From Pseudoalteromonas luteoviolacea DSM 6061 (GTDB taxonomy: Bacteria > Pseudomonadota > Gammaproteobacteria > Enterobacterales > Alteromonadaceae), in assembly GCF_001625655.1 (NCBI RefSeq), contig NZ_AUYB01000140.1:1-64000 (forward strand): a DNA stretch of 64,000 nucleotides, written 5' to 3'. The notes under the pieces were generated by a model that was not told where the DNA came from, made no database searches, and was given only the letters and a program-made list of their open reading frames with translations. Positions 16,933 to 24,689 of the stretch are shown piece after piece (positions within the stretch are counted from its first letter, which is position 1; every line of letters begins with the position of its first letter). The translations under genes and the position numbers were made by a program.

Positions 16933-18339
16933 TTAAACGCTGTAGTACATTTCGAACTCAACTGGGTGAGTTGTCATGTTTAATTTCTCAACTTCTTGAG
17001 ACTTAAGAGCAATGTATGCATCAATTAAGTCATCAGTGAATACGCCGCCCTGCGTCAAGAATTCACGGTCAGCATCCAATGATGCCAACGCTTCTTCAAG
17101 CGATGCTGCAACAGTTGGGATTTCAGCCGCTTCTTCTGCTGGTAGATCGTAAAGATCTTTATCCATTGCATCACCAGGGTGGATTTTGTTTTTGATACCG
17201 TCAAGGCCAGCCATTAGCATTGCAGAGAAAGCAAGGTAAGGGTTAGCTGTTGGGTCAGGGAAACGTACTTCGATACGACGTGCTTTCTCTGAAGGAACGA
17301 CAGGAATACGAATTGAAGCAGAGCGGTTACGTGCTGAGTAAGCAAGCATAACAGGCGCTTCGAAGCCTGGTACTAGACGCTTGTATGAGTTTGTAGACGC
17401 ATTTGCGAATGCATTGATTGCTTTAGCGTGCTTGATGATACCACCAATGTAGTACAGTGCATCTTCAGAAAGACCGCCGTACTTATCGCCTGCGAAGATG
17501 TTCTGACCATCTTTACCTAGTGATTGGTGACAGTGCATGCCAGAACCGTTATCACCTACAACAGGCTTAGGCATGAATGTTGCCGTTTTACCGTAGTGGT
17601 GTGCCATATTGTGGATAACGTACTTCATCTCTTGGATTTCGTCCGCTTTGATTACCATTGTGTTAAAACGAGTTGCGATTTCGTTTTGACCTGCTGTTGC
17701 AACTTCGTGGTGGTGTGCTTCAACTACTTGACCAAACTCTTCAAGTACTAAACACGTTGCGCTTCTCCAATCTTGTGAAGAATCTACTGGTGCTACCGGG
17801 AAGTAACCACCCTTTACGCCAGGACGGTGACCTGTGTTGCCTTCGTCGTAGCTCTTGTCTGAGTTCCAAGACGCTTCTTCTGCATCGATAGAATACATAG
17901 AACCAGACATATCTGTTTTGTATTTAACGTCGTCAAATAAGAAGAATTCTGGCTCTGGACCAAATAGTACTGTGTCTGCGATGCCTGTAGAGCGCATGTA
18001 ATCTTCAGCGCGCTTTGCAACTGAACGAGGGTCGCGCTCGTAGCCTTGCATCGTTGAAGGCTCAAGTACATCACAACGTACGATCATTGTTGTTTCTTCT
18101 GCAAATGGGTCAAGCTTGACGGTGCTTGCATCTGGCATAAGAACCATGTCTGATTCGTTGATACCTTTCCAACCAGCGATTGACGAGCCATCGAACATTT
18201 TACCATCTTCAAAGAAGTCTTCATCGGCTTGATGATGTGGAATTGAAACGTGTTGCTCTTTACCTTTTGTGTCCGTGAAGCGTAAATCTACAAACTTTAC
18301 TTCATTCTCTTTAATAAAATCTAAAACCGACTGTGACAT
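16933..18339 (-). CDS. glnA: Glutamine synthetase, type I (GS-beta)
   Basis: Dodecameric cytosolic enzyme joining ammonia to glutamate with ATP. The start is ATG 18339, with GGAGGA upstream. The longer frame to 18417 would absorb the sigma-54 promoter, so it is rejected. The product has 468 residues. Visible motifs are the beta-grasp segment DGSSIAGWKGI (50-60), the Glu ligands in FGPEPEFFLFD (127-136), the ATP-binding KPVVGDNGSGMHCHQS and the RLVPGFEAPV loop. Tyr397 in KDLYDLP is the adenylylation site at the E. coli position, so GlnE-type control is expected. Transcription is under NtrC and sigma-54. Confidence 0.98.
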   Translation of the reverse strand: MSQSVLDFIKENEVKFVDLRFTDTKGKEQHVSIPHHQADEDFFEDGKMFDGSSIAGWKGINESDMVLMPDASTVKLDPFAEETTMIVRCDVLEPSTMQGYERDPRSVAKRAEDYMRSTGIADTVLFGPEPEFFLFDDVKYKTDMSGSMYSIDAEEASWNSDKSYDEGNTGHRPGVKGGYFPVAPVDSSQDWRSATCLVLEEFGQVVEAHHHEVATAGQNEIATRFNTMVIKADEIQEMKYVIHNMAHHYGKTATFMPKPVVGDNGSGMHCHQSLGKDGQNIFAGDKYGGLSEDALYYIGGIIKHAKAINAFANASTNSYKRLVPGFEAPVMLAYSARNRSASIRIPVVPSEKARRIEVRFPDPTANPYLAFSAMLMAGLDGIKNKIHPGDAMDKDLYDLPAEEAAEIPTVAASLEEALASLDADREFLTQGGVFTDDLIDAYIALKSQEVEKLNMTTHPVEFEMYYSV

Positions 18340-18400
18340 GTGTCCTCCGACTCGATGGGTTATTTTTTGCTGCAATAATTTGCTTAACTGCGCTCTTATA

Positions 18401-18416
18401 AGCGTGATCTGTGCCA
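18401..18416 (-). promoter_or_regulatory. Sigma-54 promoter of glnA
   Basis: Minus strand TGGCACAGATCACGCT has the invariant GG and GC ten bases apart and a perfect TGGCAC -24 box; the -12 box is ACGCT instead of TTGCA. Predicted start of transcription is about 18390, giving a 50-base leader. The NtrC sites lie 110-130 bases upstream, the spacing known from E. coli glnAp2. Confidence 0.82.
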
Positions 18417-18490
18417 AAAATATAAGTTATTGTAAAATTTGATTTATTTTGTTTTTAATGGTCGGAAAGGGCGCAATTGCCCTAAATGGG

Positions 18491-18507
18491 TGCACCATAT
18501 CAGTACA
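18491..18507 (-). promoter_or_regulatory. Second, weaker NtrC site of glnA
   Basis: TGCACC-N5-AGTACA keeps a full left half-site and four of six bases of the right half. Its centre is 20 bases (about two helical turns) from the strong site, allowing cooperative NtrC binding. Confidence 0.6.
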
Positions 18508-18510
18508 GGT

Positions 18511-18527
18511 TGCACTATTGTGGTGCA
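18511..18527 (-). promoter_or_regulatory. Strong NtrC site of glnA
   Basis: TGCACTATTGTGGTGCA matches the NtrC consensus TGCACY-N5-GGTGCA completely. It is centred about 130 bases upstream of the predicted glnA transcription start. Confidence 0.85.
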
Positions 18528-18598
18528 GTCTATAAAAGGACCTATTTATTGGTTTATTCCAACCACTCTAGCACGTGAAGCGAGTATAAAAATGCGGG

Positions 18599-18632
18599 AC
18601 TCGTATCACTAGTTCTGGACAGCAATACGAGT
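18599..18632 (-). repeat. Inverted repeat between permease gene and glnA enhancer
   Basis: ACTCGTAT and ATACGAGT (8 bases, perfect) are separated by 18 bases. It lies downstream of the minus-strand permease gene and upstream of the NtrC sites; it may be part of a terminator or a regulator site. Confidence 0.4.
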
Positions 18633-18680
18633 TCACAGGTTAAGCATAGTTCATTTATATTACCTAGAGGTAAGATAAAT

Positions 18681-18762
18681 AAACCAGCCGCCATGACAAA
18701 CCAGAAACAACATCTCAGGAAGGAAATTATCATGATATTGCATGCTGATTGACGGCTGGTTT
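18681..18762 (-). repeat. Ten-base inverted repeat with 62-base spacer
   Basis: AAACCAGCCG and CGGCTGGTTT flank a 62-base segment directly after the permease stop. The arm length exceeds chance expectation for so short a gap. The loop is long for an intrinsic terminator; a small non-autonomous insertion or folded 3' end are alternatives. Confidence 0.35.
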
Positions 18763-18771
18763 GAGACATGG

Positions 18772-21210
18772 CTATGTGCCTTTTAATGCGTACTGCGCGG
18801 GTTGGCGAATAATGCTCCAAGCTGATAGCAAGGTGATACCCACGACTAGGCTTGCTATTAAGGCAACAGGGATCAACCAACTCCATACGTCCATCATTTG
18901 CATTATGGGTGCGGACGCTGCACTAAAGTAACCGATCAGTAATGCGCTGGTGGCCGCAGCGGCTGCGATTAAAAATGGCTGCATATTTTCTGTTAGTACC
19001 AGTTTGAAAATTGCCTCAGGGGTTGCTCCAATTGACATTCTAATACCTAGCTCATAGCGTCTTAAGGCAATGGCATAGCTAAATACGCCGTAAATACCAA
19101 TACCAGCTAATATTACTGCGACCATTGAAAGCACGATTGTAAAAATACTGGCAACGCGCTGCGATTTAAGGTGCGAGGATAAAATTTGCTCTGTGGTTTG
19201 TAAGTCATAAACGCGTATTTGCGAATGTACTTGTGCTAGTAAGTCATTGATACTTTGCCTAGATAGCTGCACGTTGGGTTTGGTCTCGACCACAACAATT
19301 GGGTATCCAGTAATCACACGAGGGCGATAGGTTCTTGAAATTGGCAGTTGGTTTGGCAAATTCAAATTACTTACGATACCCACTACCGTGATGGGAACAC
19401 TGGAGTTGCGTCCGTACAGCTTTGCACCAATCGGCTCTTGCCCAGAAGCTTTTATCATTTCAGCCATAAATTCATTGATGATCACCACGGGGGCTCTGTC
19501 TCTGGCCTCGGCATCAGTAAAGTGACGTCCTTGCGTTAATCTCAAGCCGAATGTTTCAAAATAAGCGCGTGTCCCCCAGACTCGTTTGTGTGACACGACG
19601 GGCTTATCTATGCCGGGCTGTAATTGCGAGTGATATGTAGAGAACTGCTCTAACCAATAGGAGATAGGAGGATAACTACCGACACCGGCACGCACGATGT
19701 CACTGTGTTGGTTAAGTCGCTCTGTTGCTTCAAGCACCAGCGTGGCGCGTTGCTCTGAAGACATGTCAGTGAGTAAAGTGCCAACGTTTAGCGCAATCTG
19801 TGAGGTATTTTTAGTATTGATTTGCGTTGGTGCAGTGAGCTGTGCCCAGCTTTGTTTGAAAATGCTCACACATAACACGAGCAGAGAGATGCAAAAAAAT
19901 ACCTGCATTGAAACCAGTACTTGGCGCGTGTGTTTAGACACTTGTACACCAGAACCCTTACCACTGCTTTGCAGTGCGCCAATAATGGCATTGTAATTAA
20001 GTTGCTTACTGACCACCCAAGCGAGTGCAAAATTAAGAACGAGTGTTAACACAATCGCAAATAGAACAGTATTCAGGTTTAAGCTTAGTTCATCTAAACG
20101 TGCAAGAGGGCCTGCATATCCAGCTTTTAATAAGCCCAAGATAAGGCTCACAATGCCGGTGGCAACAATGAGTGCGGCAGCGAATAGCAAAGATAACTCA
20201 ACCAGTACTAGTTTGAACAAGTGATGAGGTTGTGCACCTAATGCGGCTTGAATAGCAAAGGCACGTTGTTGTTCAACAGCTCGAGACAAAACGAGGTTGC
20301 CAATGTTACTGAGGGCAATGAGCAGCAGGACCACACTGCCAGCGAGCATCATGACACTGGTATTACCTGCATCGCCAATAATACGCGATTTGTAAGTGGT
20401 AAAACGCCATTTAACTTCGGTATTTGCTACAGCGGGATCATCTGCAACCGCTGCCGGGTAGCGTGCCATCACCCAGTTATTCAGTGCTAATTGAGTACGT
20501 TTGATATTCGCATCTTTGGCTAATTTGCCGACCAAGTGAACCTGGTTTGAGGAAAATGTCCAAAGCGGATCTGGGGTGTCACGATAATCGTAAGGGAACC
20601 ACACATCAGTGCGCCAAGTGGGGGTTGCTAATACCGGCTCAGCGAAGTGTTCAGCAGTGACACCAACGATGATAAAGCTGACACCTTTGAAAGTCACAGA
20701 GCGGTAAAGAACTTCACTGCTCCCACCAAAGTGTGTCTGCCAGACATCGTATGAAATAATGGCAACAGGTTGATTGCTGTCGAGTCCTTCTTCTTTAGTA
20801 AATTGACGTCCCAATGCCAGTGGTGCATCGATGATTTGCATATATTCAGGTGTAATTGCACCTGTATTGAAGGTTGGGCTGTTTGGTAAGCTTTGTTCAA
20901 CATCAATACTGATATTGTGTAGCGCAAAAGTCTCGATACCTGGGTGCCTATCTTTATAAGCTTCAACCGCACCTAAAAAGGGCAGGTAGTTTTCACGCTT
21001 TACTTCACCGTCAGCCAGCAGTTGGCCCTGGACTAAGAACAGCCTATCCTGATCTGGATAAGGGAGTGGAGCTGCGATGATCTGGTAATTGAGGTTGTAC
21101 ATCGCCACCATCACACCTAACGTGACACCCAAAGTCATGATGATAGTCAGTGCATAGCTTTTAACTCTTGCTAGGCTTTTGATTGCGATTAATAAATTGT
21201 GCTTCAACAT
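18772..21210 (-). CDS. ABC transporter permease, MacB/FtsX type
   Basis: An 812-residue inner-membrane permease with the MacB_PCD/FtsX arrangement given twice. TM1 (about 18-38) is followed by a large periplasmic domain (40-270) and three TM segments (about 280-410). After a shorter loop comes a TM near 435, a second periplasmic domain and three C-terminal TM segments (about 690-800). The GIRMSIGATPEAIFKLVLTE stretch is the typical FtsX coupling-helix region. It is the last gene of the minus-strand operon after the ATPase (12-base gap). Family members use the ATPase to drive conformational change in the periplasm for peptide, drug or lipoprotein export. Confidence 0.9.
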   Translation of the reverse strand: MLKHNLLIAIKSLARVKSYALTIIMTLGVTLGVMVAMYNLNYQIIAAPLPYPDQDRLFLVQGQLLADGEVKRENYLPFLGAVEAYKDRHPGIETFALHNISIDVEQSLPNSPTFNTGAITPEYMQIIDAPLALGRQFTKEEGLDSNQPVAIISYDVWQTHFGGSSEVLYRSVTFKGVSFIIVGVTAEHFAEPVLATPTWRTDVWFPYDYRDTPDPLWTFSSNQVHLVGKLAKDANIKRTQLALNNWVMARYPAAVADDPAVANTEVKWRFTTYKSRIIGDAGNTSVMMLAGSVVLLLIALSNIGNLVLSRAVEQQRAFAIQAALGAQPHHLFKLVLVELSLLFAAALIVATGIVSLILGLLKAGYAGPLARLDELSLNLNTVLFAIVLTLVLNFALAWVVSKQLNYNAIIGALQSSGKGSGVQVSKHTRQVLVSMQVFFCISLLVLCVSIFKQSWAQLTAPTQINTKNTSQIALNVGTLLTDMSSEQRATLVLEATERLNQHSDIVRAGVGSYPPISYWLEQFSTYHSQLQPGIDKPVVSHKRVWGTRAYFETFGLRLTQGRHFTDAEARDRAPVVIINEFMAEMIKASGQEPIGAKLYGRNSSVPITVVGIVSNLNLPNQLPISRTYRPRVITGYPIVVVETKPNVQLSRQSINDLLAQVHSQIRVYDLQTTEQILSSHLKSQRVASIFTIVLSMVAVILAGIGIYGVFSYAIALRRYELGIRMSIGATPEAIFKLVLTENMQPFLIAAAAATSALLIGYFSAASAPIMQMMDVWSWLIPVALIASLVVGITLLSAWSIIRQPAQYALKGT

Positions 21211-21222
21211 AATGGCACCTAC

Positions 21223-21954
21223 TTACTGTGCAAGTGGAATTTCAAATGCATGCTTGGGGTCGCTATGCTCTTCACTGTCGATGATTTTGCCATCGAGCAA
21301 ATGGAGTTGCCGAGTCGCCATATCGGCATAGCGCGGATCGTGCGTAACCATACACAAAGTGGTGCCTTCGGCATTGAGCTGTTGCAACATGGCCATCACC
21401 GCATCGCCGTTGATTGAATCTAGGTTACCTGTTGGCTCATCAACCAGTAGCATGCTTGGCTTTCCAACCAGTGCTCTGGCAATGGCAATGCGCTGTTGTT
21501 GACCACCAGAAAGTTGATTGGGCTTGTGGCTCGCGCGATGGCTCATATCTACTTTGGCAAGGCAAGCTTCCACGGCTTGCTTGATTTGCTTTTCTGACAT
21601 GGGCTCTTTTCGGTACCTAAGCGGTAGTGCTACATTGTCATAGACCGTCAGTTCATCAATTAGGTTAAACGACTGGAATATGAAACCGACTTTCTCATTG
21701 CGAATATATGCCGATTGCGCCAACGTCAGCTGGCTGACTTCTTCTCCTTCAATTTGGTACTGGCCAGAGCTGGGCATGTCTAACAGCCCTAAAATAGAGA
21801 GTAACGTCGATTTACCACAGCCGGAAGGACCACAGATGGAGACAAAATCTCCGCGATAAATGGTGAGATCTATGCCTCTTAATGCATGGGTTTCCATTTC
21901 TTCGGTGCTGAATACTTTGGTCACGCCTGACATTGTTAATACGCTCTCTTTCAT
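21223..21954 (-). CDS. ABC transporter ATP-binding protein, MacB/LolD type
   Basis: Cytosolic ATPase partner of the permease. Walker A GPSGCGKSTLL, Q-loop FIFQSFNLI, signature LSGGQQQRIAIARAL, Walker B MLLVDEPTGNLD and H-loop VTHDPRYA are all intact, and the spacing is that of the LolD/MacB/FtsE group. ATG 21954 (243 residues) is chosen because AAAGGA lies seven bases upstream and the family begins there; the frame opens at 21993 over the hlyD-like stop. It lies between the adaptor and permease genes in one operon. Confidence 0.92.
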   Translation of the reverse strand: MKESVLTMSGVTKVFSTEEMETHALRGIDLTIYRGDFVSICGPSGCGKSTLLSILGLLDMPSSGQYQIEGEEVSQLTLAQSAYIRNEKVGFIFQSFNLIDELTVYDNVALPLRYRKEPMSEKQIKQAVEACLAKVDMSHRASHKPNQLSGGQQQRIAIARALVGKPSMLLVDEPTGNLDSINGDAVMAMLQQLNAEGTTLCMVTHDPRYADMATRQLHLLDGKIIDSEEHSDPKHAFEIPLAQ

Positions 21955-21989
21955 GTCTAAATCCTTTCTTTTAATTCTTGTTATTGGGT

Positions 21990-23237
21990 TCAAAGTAACG
22001 TGATGGCCTTATGCTCGCTGTGCGGTGTCATATCAGAGAGAATGACACGTTGGTTTTCTTGCACACCTTGTAGAATTTGCAAATGTCGACCTGCGTCTTC
22101 GCCGAATCGTACTGTGGTTGCAACAGCTTGGTCTCCATCGATGATGTAAAGCTCGGTTGCGCTATGGGCTTGCTTGTTTGCTGGTCGTTCGACATATAAA
22201 GCGTTGCTTAATTGATTTGTGAGGATCTGTGCTTCTACGCTTAATTCTGGTCTAGCCGACTCAGGTACTCCCTCGGTAAAAGACAGCTCCACTTCGATAG
22301 TGCCGTCTTGCACTTGTGGCGTGATCCGAGTAACGGCAGCGGGAACGCGTTCACGTCGGGTATCGATAGTTGCGGGTTGTCCGACTTTGATTTGCTCCGC
22401 TTTTGATTGTGGTATGCGGATCAGTGCTTGTAAGTCTGAGTTGCTCCCCACTTGCGCTAATTCTTGTCCTGCCGACACACTTTGACCAAGCTCAACGGCG
22501 AGGTGTTGGATGGTACCGCTGATCCCCGCAGTGACTTCGAGTTGCTGAGCGCGTTGCTCTAGTCTTGCCAAATTTGAGCGCGCTTGGTTTACCTGTTGTT
22601 GAGATATCTCGATGTCTTCTTGGTGTAATTGTGCCAGTTGCGTAATTCGTTGGCGCTGTAGCTCAGTACGTGCACCTAGCTGCTGCTCTTCGAGCTCTGC
22701 AGTTTGCACATCTATGGCAGGGATAACTCCTTGGTCCCGAAGTACTTGCTGCGCTTGACGGCGCAGTACCAGTGATTGATACTCGCTTTCCAATTGTGCT
22801 TGCGTGGCTTTTTCTGATAAGCGCTCTCGCTGGTTAGCAAGCTTTTGACGACGTAAATTAGCTTCTTGTTCTTCAAGTGCCATACGTGCTGTTTCAATCG
22901 ACTGCTTGAGGTCGGGATCTTGCATTCTTAAAATCACAGAGTCCGGTGTCACAATGGCACCTGGGCGCAACAGTATTTCACTGACCGTAGCACTGCTTTG
23001 TGCAGTTAACAGCTTTTGTTGATTAGAGCGTAGGACGCCATATCCATCCACTTGAATAGCTAGATCACCCCGTTGTACCGTTGCGACAATCAAGTTGTTC
23101 TGTTGCAGACTGGTGGAACTCGATGATGAAGTGAAGTGAAACACACCGCCTAGCACAGAGGCACAGACGACCATAGCCGTGATTTTTCTCTTGAGAGAGT
23201 TTTTTGGCGTGACTGTTTTTGATTTTACGACGTCCAT
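21990..23237 (-). CDS. HlyD/RND-type periplasmic adaptor subunit
   Basis: Membrane-fusion protein linking the ABC transporter to an outer-membrane channel. One N-terminal TM anchor (about 17-38) is followed by the first half of a lipoyl/barrel domain, a long alpha-hairpin coiled coil (about 105-235, Gln/Glu/Arg rich) and the second lipoyl half (SGTIQHLAVELGQSV). Beta-barrel and membrane-proximal domains follow. First gene of a three-gene operon; a sigma-54 promoter lies 38 bases ahead of its ATG. No TolC gene is adjacent, so a shared outer-membrane channel is expected. Confidence 0.9.
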   Translation of the reverse strand: MDVVKSKTVTPKNSLKRKITAMVVCASVLGGVFHFTSSSSSTSLQQNNLIVATVQRGDLAIQVDGYGVLRSNQQKLLTAQSSATVSEILLRPGAIVTPDSVILRMQDPDLKQSIETARMALEEQEANLRRQKLANQRERLSEKATQAQLESEYQSLVLRRQAQQVLRDQGVIPAIDVQTAELEEQQLGARTELQRQRITQLAQLHQEDIEISQQQVNQARSNLARLEQRAQQLEVTAGISGTIQHLAVELGQSVSAGQELAQVGSNSDLQALIRIPQSKAEQIKVGQPATIDTRRERVPAAVTRITPQVQDGTIEVELSFTEGVPESARPELSVEAQILTNQLSNALYVERPANKQAHSATELYIIDGDQAVATTVRFGEDAGRHLQILQGVQENQRVILSDMTPHSEHKAITLL

Positions 23238-23274
23238 ATTTATCTTTATTATTTATTGATGATGCAAAGGATTG

Positions 23275-23290
23275 AGCAAGCTATGTACCA
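23275..23290 (-). promoter_or_regulatory. Sigma-54 promoter of the HlyD/ABC operon
   Basis: Minus strand TGGTACATAGCTTGCT matches the consensus TGGCAC-N5-TTGCW with one mismatch and has GG and GC exactly ten bases apart. Predicted transcription start is about 23264, leaving a 27-base leader before the hlyD-like ATG. A sigma-54 activator gene lies immediately upstream in the same direction. Confidence 0.75.
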
Positions 23291-23343
23291 AATTTTAAGT
23301 TTTTGTTTTTTATATGGTTTTGGTTTTTTATGGGGCTGACCTA

Positions 23344-23375
23344 ATAAAGCAAGGTCCGAAACCGGACTTGGCTTT
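23344..23375 (-). promoter_or_regulatory. Palindrome: probable activator site and/or terminator of the kinase gene
   Basis: A long inverted repeat, AAAGC-AAGGTCCG and CGGACTTGGCTTT, surrounds AAAC; its core GTCCG-AAAC-CGGAC is perfect. The centre is about 95 bases upstream of the predicted sigma-54 start, a normal enhancer distance. It also lies 16 bases after the kinase stop and could terminate that transcript, although no clear uridine run follows. Confidence 0.5.
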
Positions 23376-23390
23376 ATCAAATTCGGACGC

Positions 23391-24689
23391 TTAGTGAGTG
23401 GGTTGCGCTAATGTGATAACGGCACTAGCACCTTGTTGACCATCAGCGCGGTTAACTAATTGCAATTGGCCACTCATTTGTTCAGTCAGGTGTTGGCATA
23501 ACATTAAGCCGATACCTTCACCGCGCTCCTTAGTGGAATAAAAAGGCACAAACAGGTTATCGGGGTTAATGAGCCCATGACCGTTGTCTGTTAAGCAAAT
23601 CGTCGCAGCGTGATTTTTCAGTTTCAGTGATAGCGTGATTTGCGGTGTGTCCGAGCAGGCTTCCAATGCATTTTTAGTTAAGTTGATAAGCACTTGCTTG
23701 AGTAACATCACATCGCAATTGAGCGTGAGGTGTTGGCCTTCTAGTTGCCAATTTGCCTGAGGAAATAAGGCGCTCAGTTCCATACAAAGTTGTGAAAAAG
23801 GCTGAACTGTGGCCTTTACTGTGACGCTTTGTTGTAACTGTGCATAGCGTTTCACGAATTCAGCTAGGTGCTCACAGCGTTCCACAATGACATCAAAAGC
23901 AGCACTATCTCGCTCATTGCTTGACCTATGCCGGAGTCTCTCTAACATGGTACTGACTGGGGTGAGAGAGTTACGGATCTCATGACTAATAACCCGTATC
24001 AAGCGCTGCCATGCTTTGAGCTCTTGCTCTCTCAGCGCTATTTGGATATCCGTCATCACCAACAAATGATAGGTATGGCCGTTGTGGTTAAAGTTACTGT
24101 GGCGTACTTGCCAGCGTTGTTGGCGCTTTTCATCTTTGAAATGCCAATCAGGCTGGTTACCTAAACCGAGTCGTGCAGCGTTGGTAAAGCGTAAGGTTTG
24201 CCATGGTTGATTGAATAACGTTGTGCATGCTTGATTGCCGAGGCTCAGTTGCAAGCGCTCGTCAAACACCAATATCGGCGTATTTAATTGTTTAACAAGG
24301 CGAAGAAGTAAGATTGACTCTTTGTCTTCATTGTTTTTTGTTGCCAGTAAGTCATTACTTAGTTTGTTTAGTTGGTGATGGAACTCACCAATGATACCTG
24401 TAGTAAAACGGGCTTTTGCTTGCTGGCTAAAGTCTTGTTGCCGACAGGACTCAAGCTGGGTTGTACTGCGCCCATACGAGGATTTTACCTGTGTGATAAC
24501 ACGGTGGAATATCCAAATAGTTGCCCCTAACCAAGTGATTAAACAACTGATTGTGACAGTATTGAAAATGGGGTGTGGCTGAGAAACACCAAACTGCCAA
24601 CAAACCGTGAGTAAACTCATTTGCACTAGGATTAGCAGTAGGCACTGTCTTTTCCAAAAGCCCTCTAAGCTACTAGTCTTCCAACGCAT
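23391..24689 (-). CDS. Membrane sensor histidine kinase
   Basis: Two N-terminal TM segments (about 14-34 and 42-62) with only a short loop between them suggest sensing in or near the membrane. A PAS-like region (about 130-215) follows. The HisKA H-box ISHEIRNSLTPVSTML has His236. The ATPase domain shows N-box NLTKNALEAC, G1 DNGHGL and G2 GEGIGLMLCQHL. The architecture resembles NtrY-like kinases. It overlaps the upstream response-regulator gene by 17 bases. It is expected to control that regulator and hence the downstream HlyD/ABC operon. Confidence 0.9.
   Translation of the reverse strand: MRWKTSSLEGFWKRQCLLLILVQMSLLTVCWQFGVSQPHPIFNTVTISCLITWLGATIWIFHRVITQVKSSYGRSTTQLESCRQQDFSQQAKARFTTGIIGEFHHQLNKLSNDLLATKNNEDKESILLLRLVKQLNTPILVFDERLQLSLGNQACTTLFNQPWQTLRFTNAARLGLGNQPDWHFKDEKRQQRWQVRHSNFNHNGHTYHLLVMTDIQIALREQELKAWQRLIRVISHEIRNSLTPVSTMLERLRHRSSNERDSAAFDVIVERCEHLAEFVKRYAQLQQSVTVKATVQPFSQLCMELSALFPQANWQLEGQHLTLNCDVMLLKQVLINLTKNALEACSDTPQITLSLKLKNHAATICLTDNGHGLINPDNLFVPFYSTKERGEGIGLMLCQHLTEQMSGQLQLVNRADGQQGASAVITLAQPTH

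Noticed and set aside
18340..18417. N-terminal extension of glutamine synthetase
   Set aside because: It would translate through the sigma-54 promoter and add residues not found in the family; GGAGGA precedes ATG 18339.
18469..18482. GGGCGCAATTGCCC palindrome near glnA as the sigma-54 promoter
   Set aside because: It contains GG- and GC-like pairs but not at the ten-base spacing in any register; 18401-18416 fits exactly.
18554..18886. 110-codon minus-strand open frame after the permease gene
   Set aside because: Overlaps the permease 3' end in another frame, lacks a ribosome-binding site and crosses two inverted repeats; no family resemblance.
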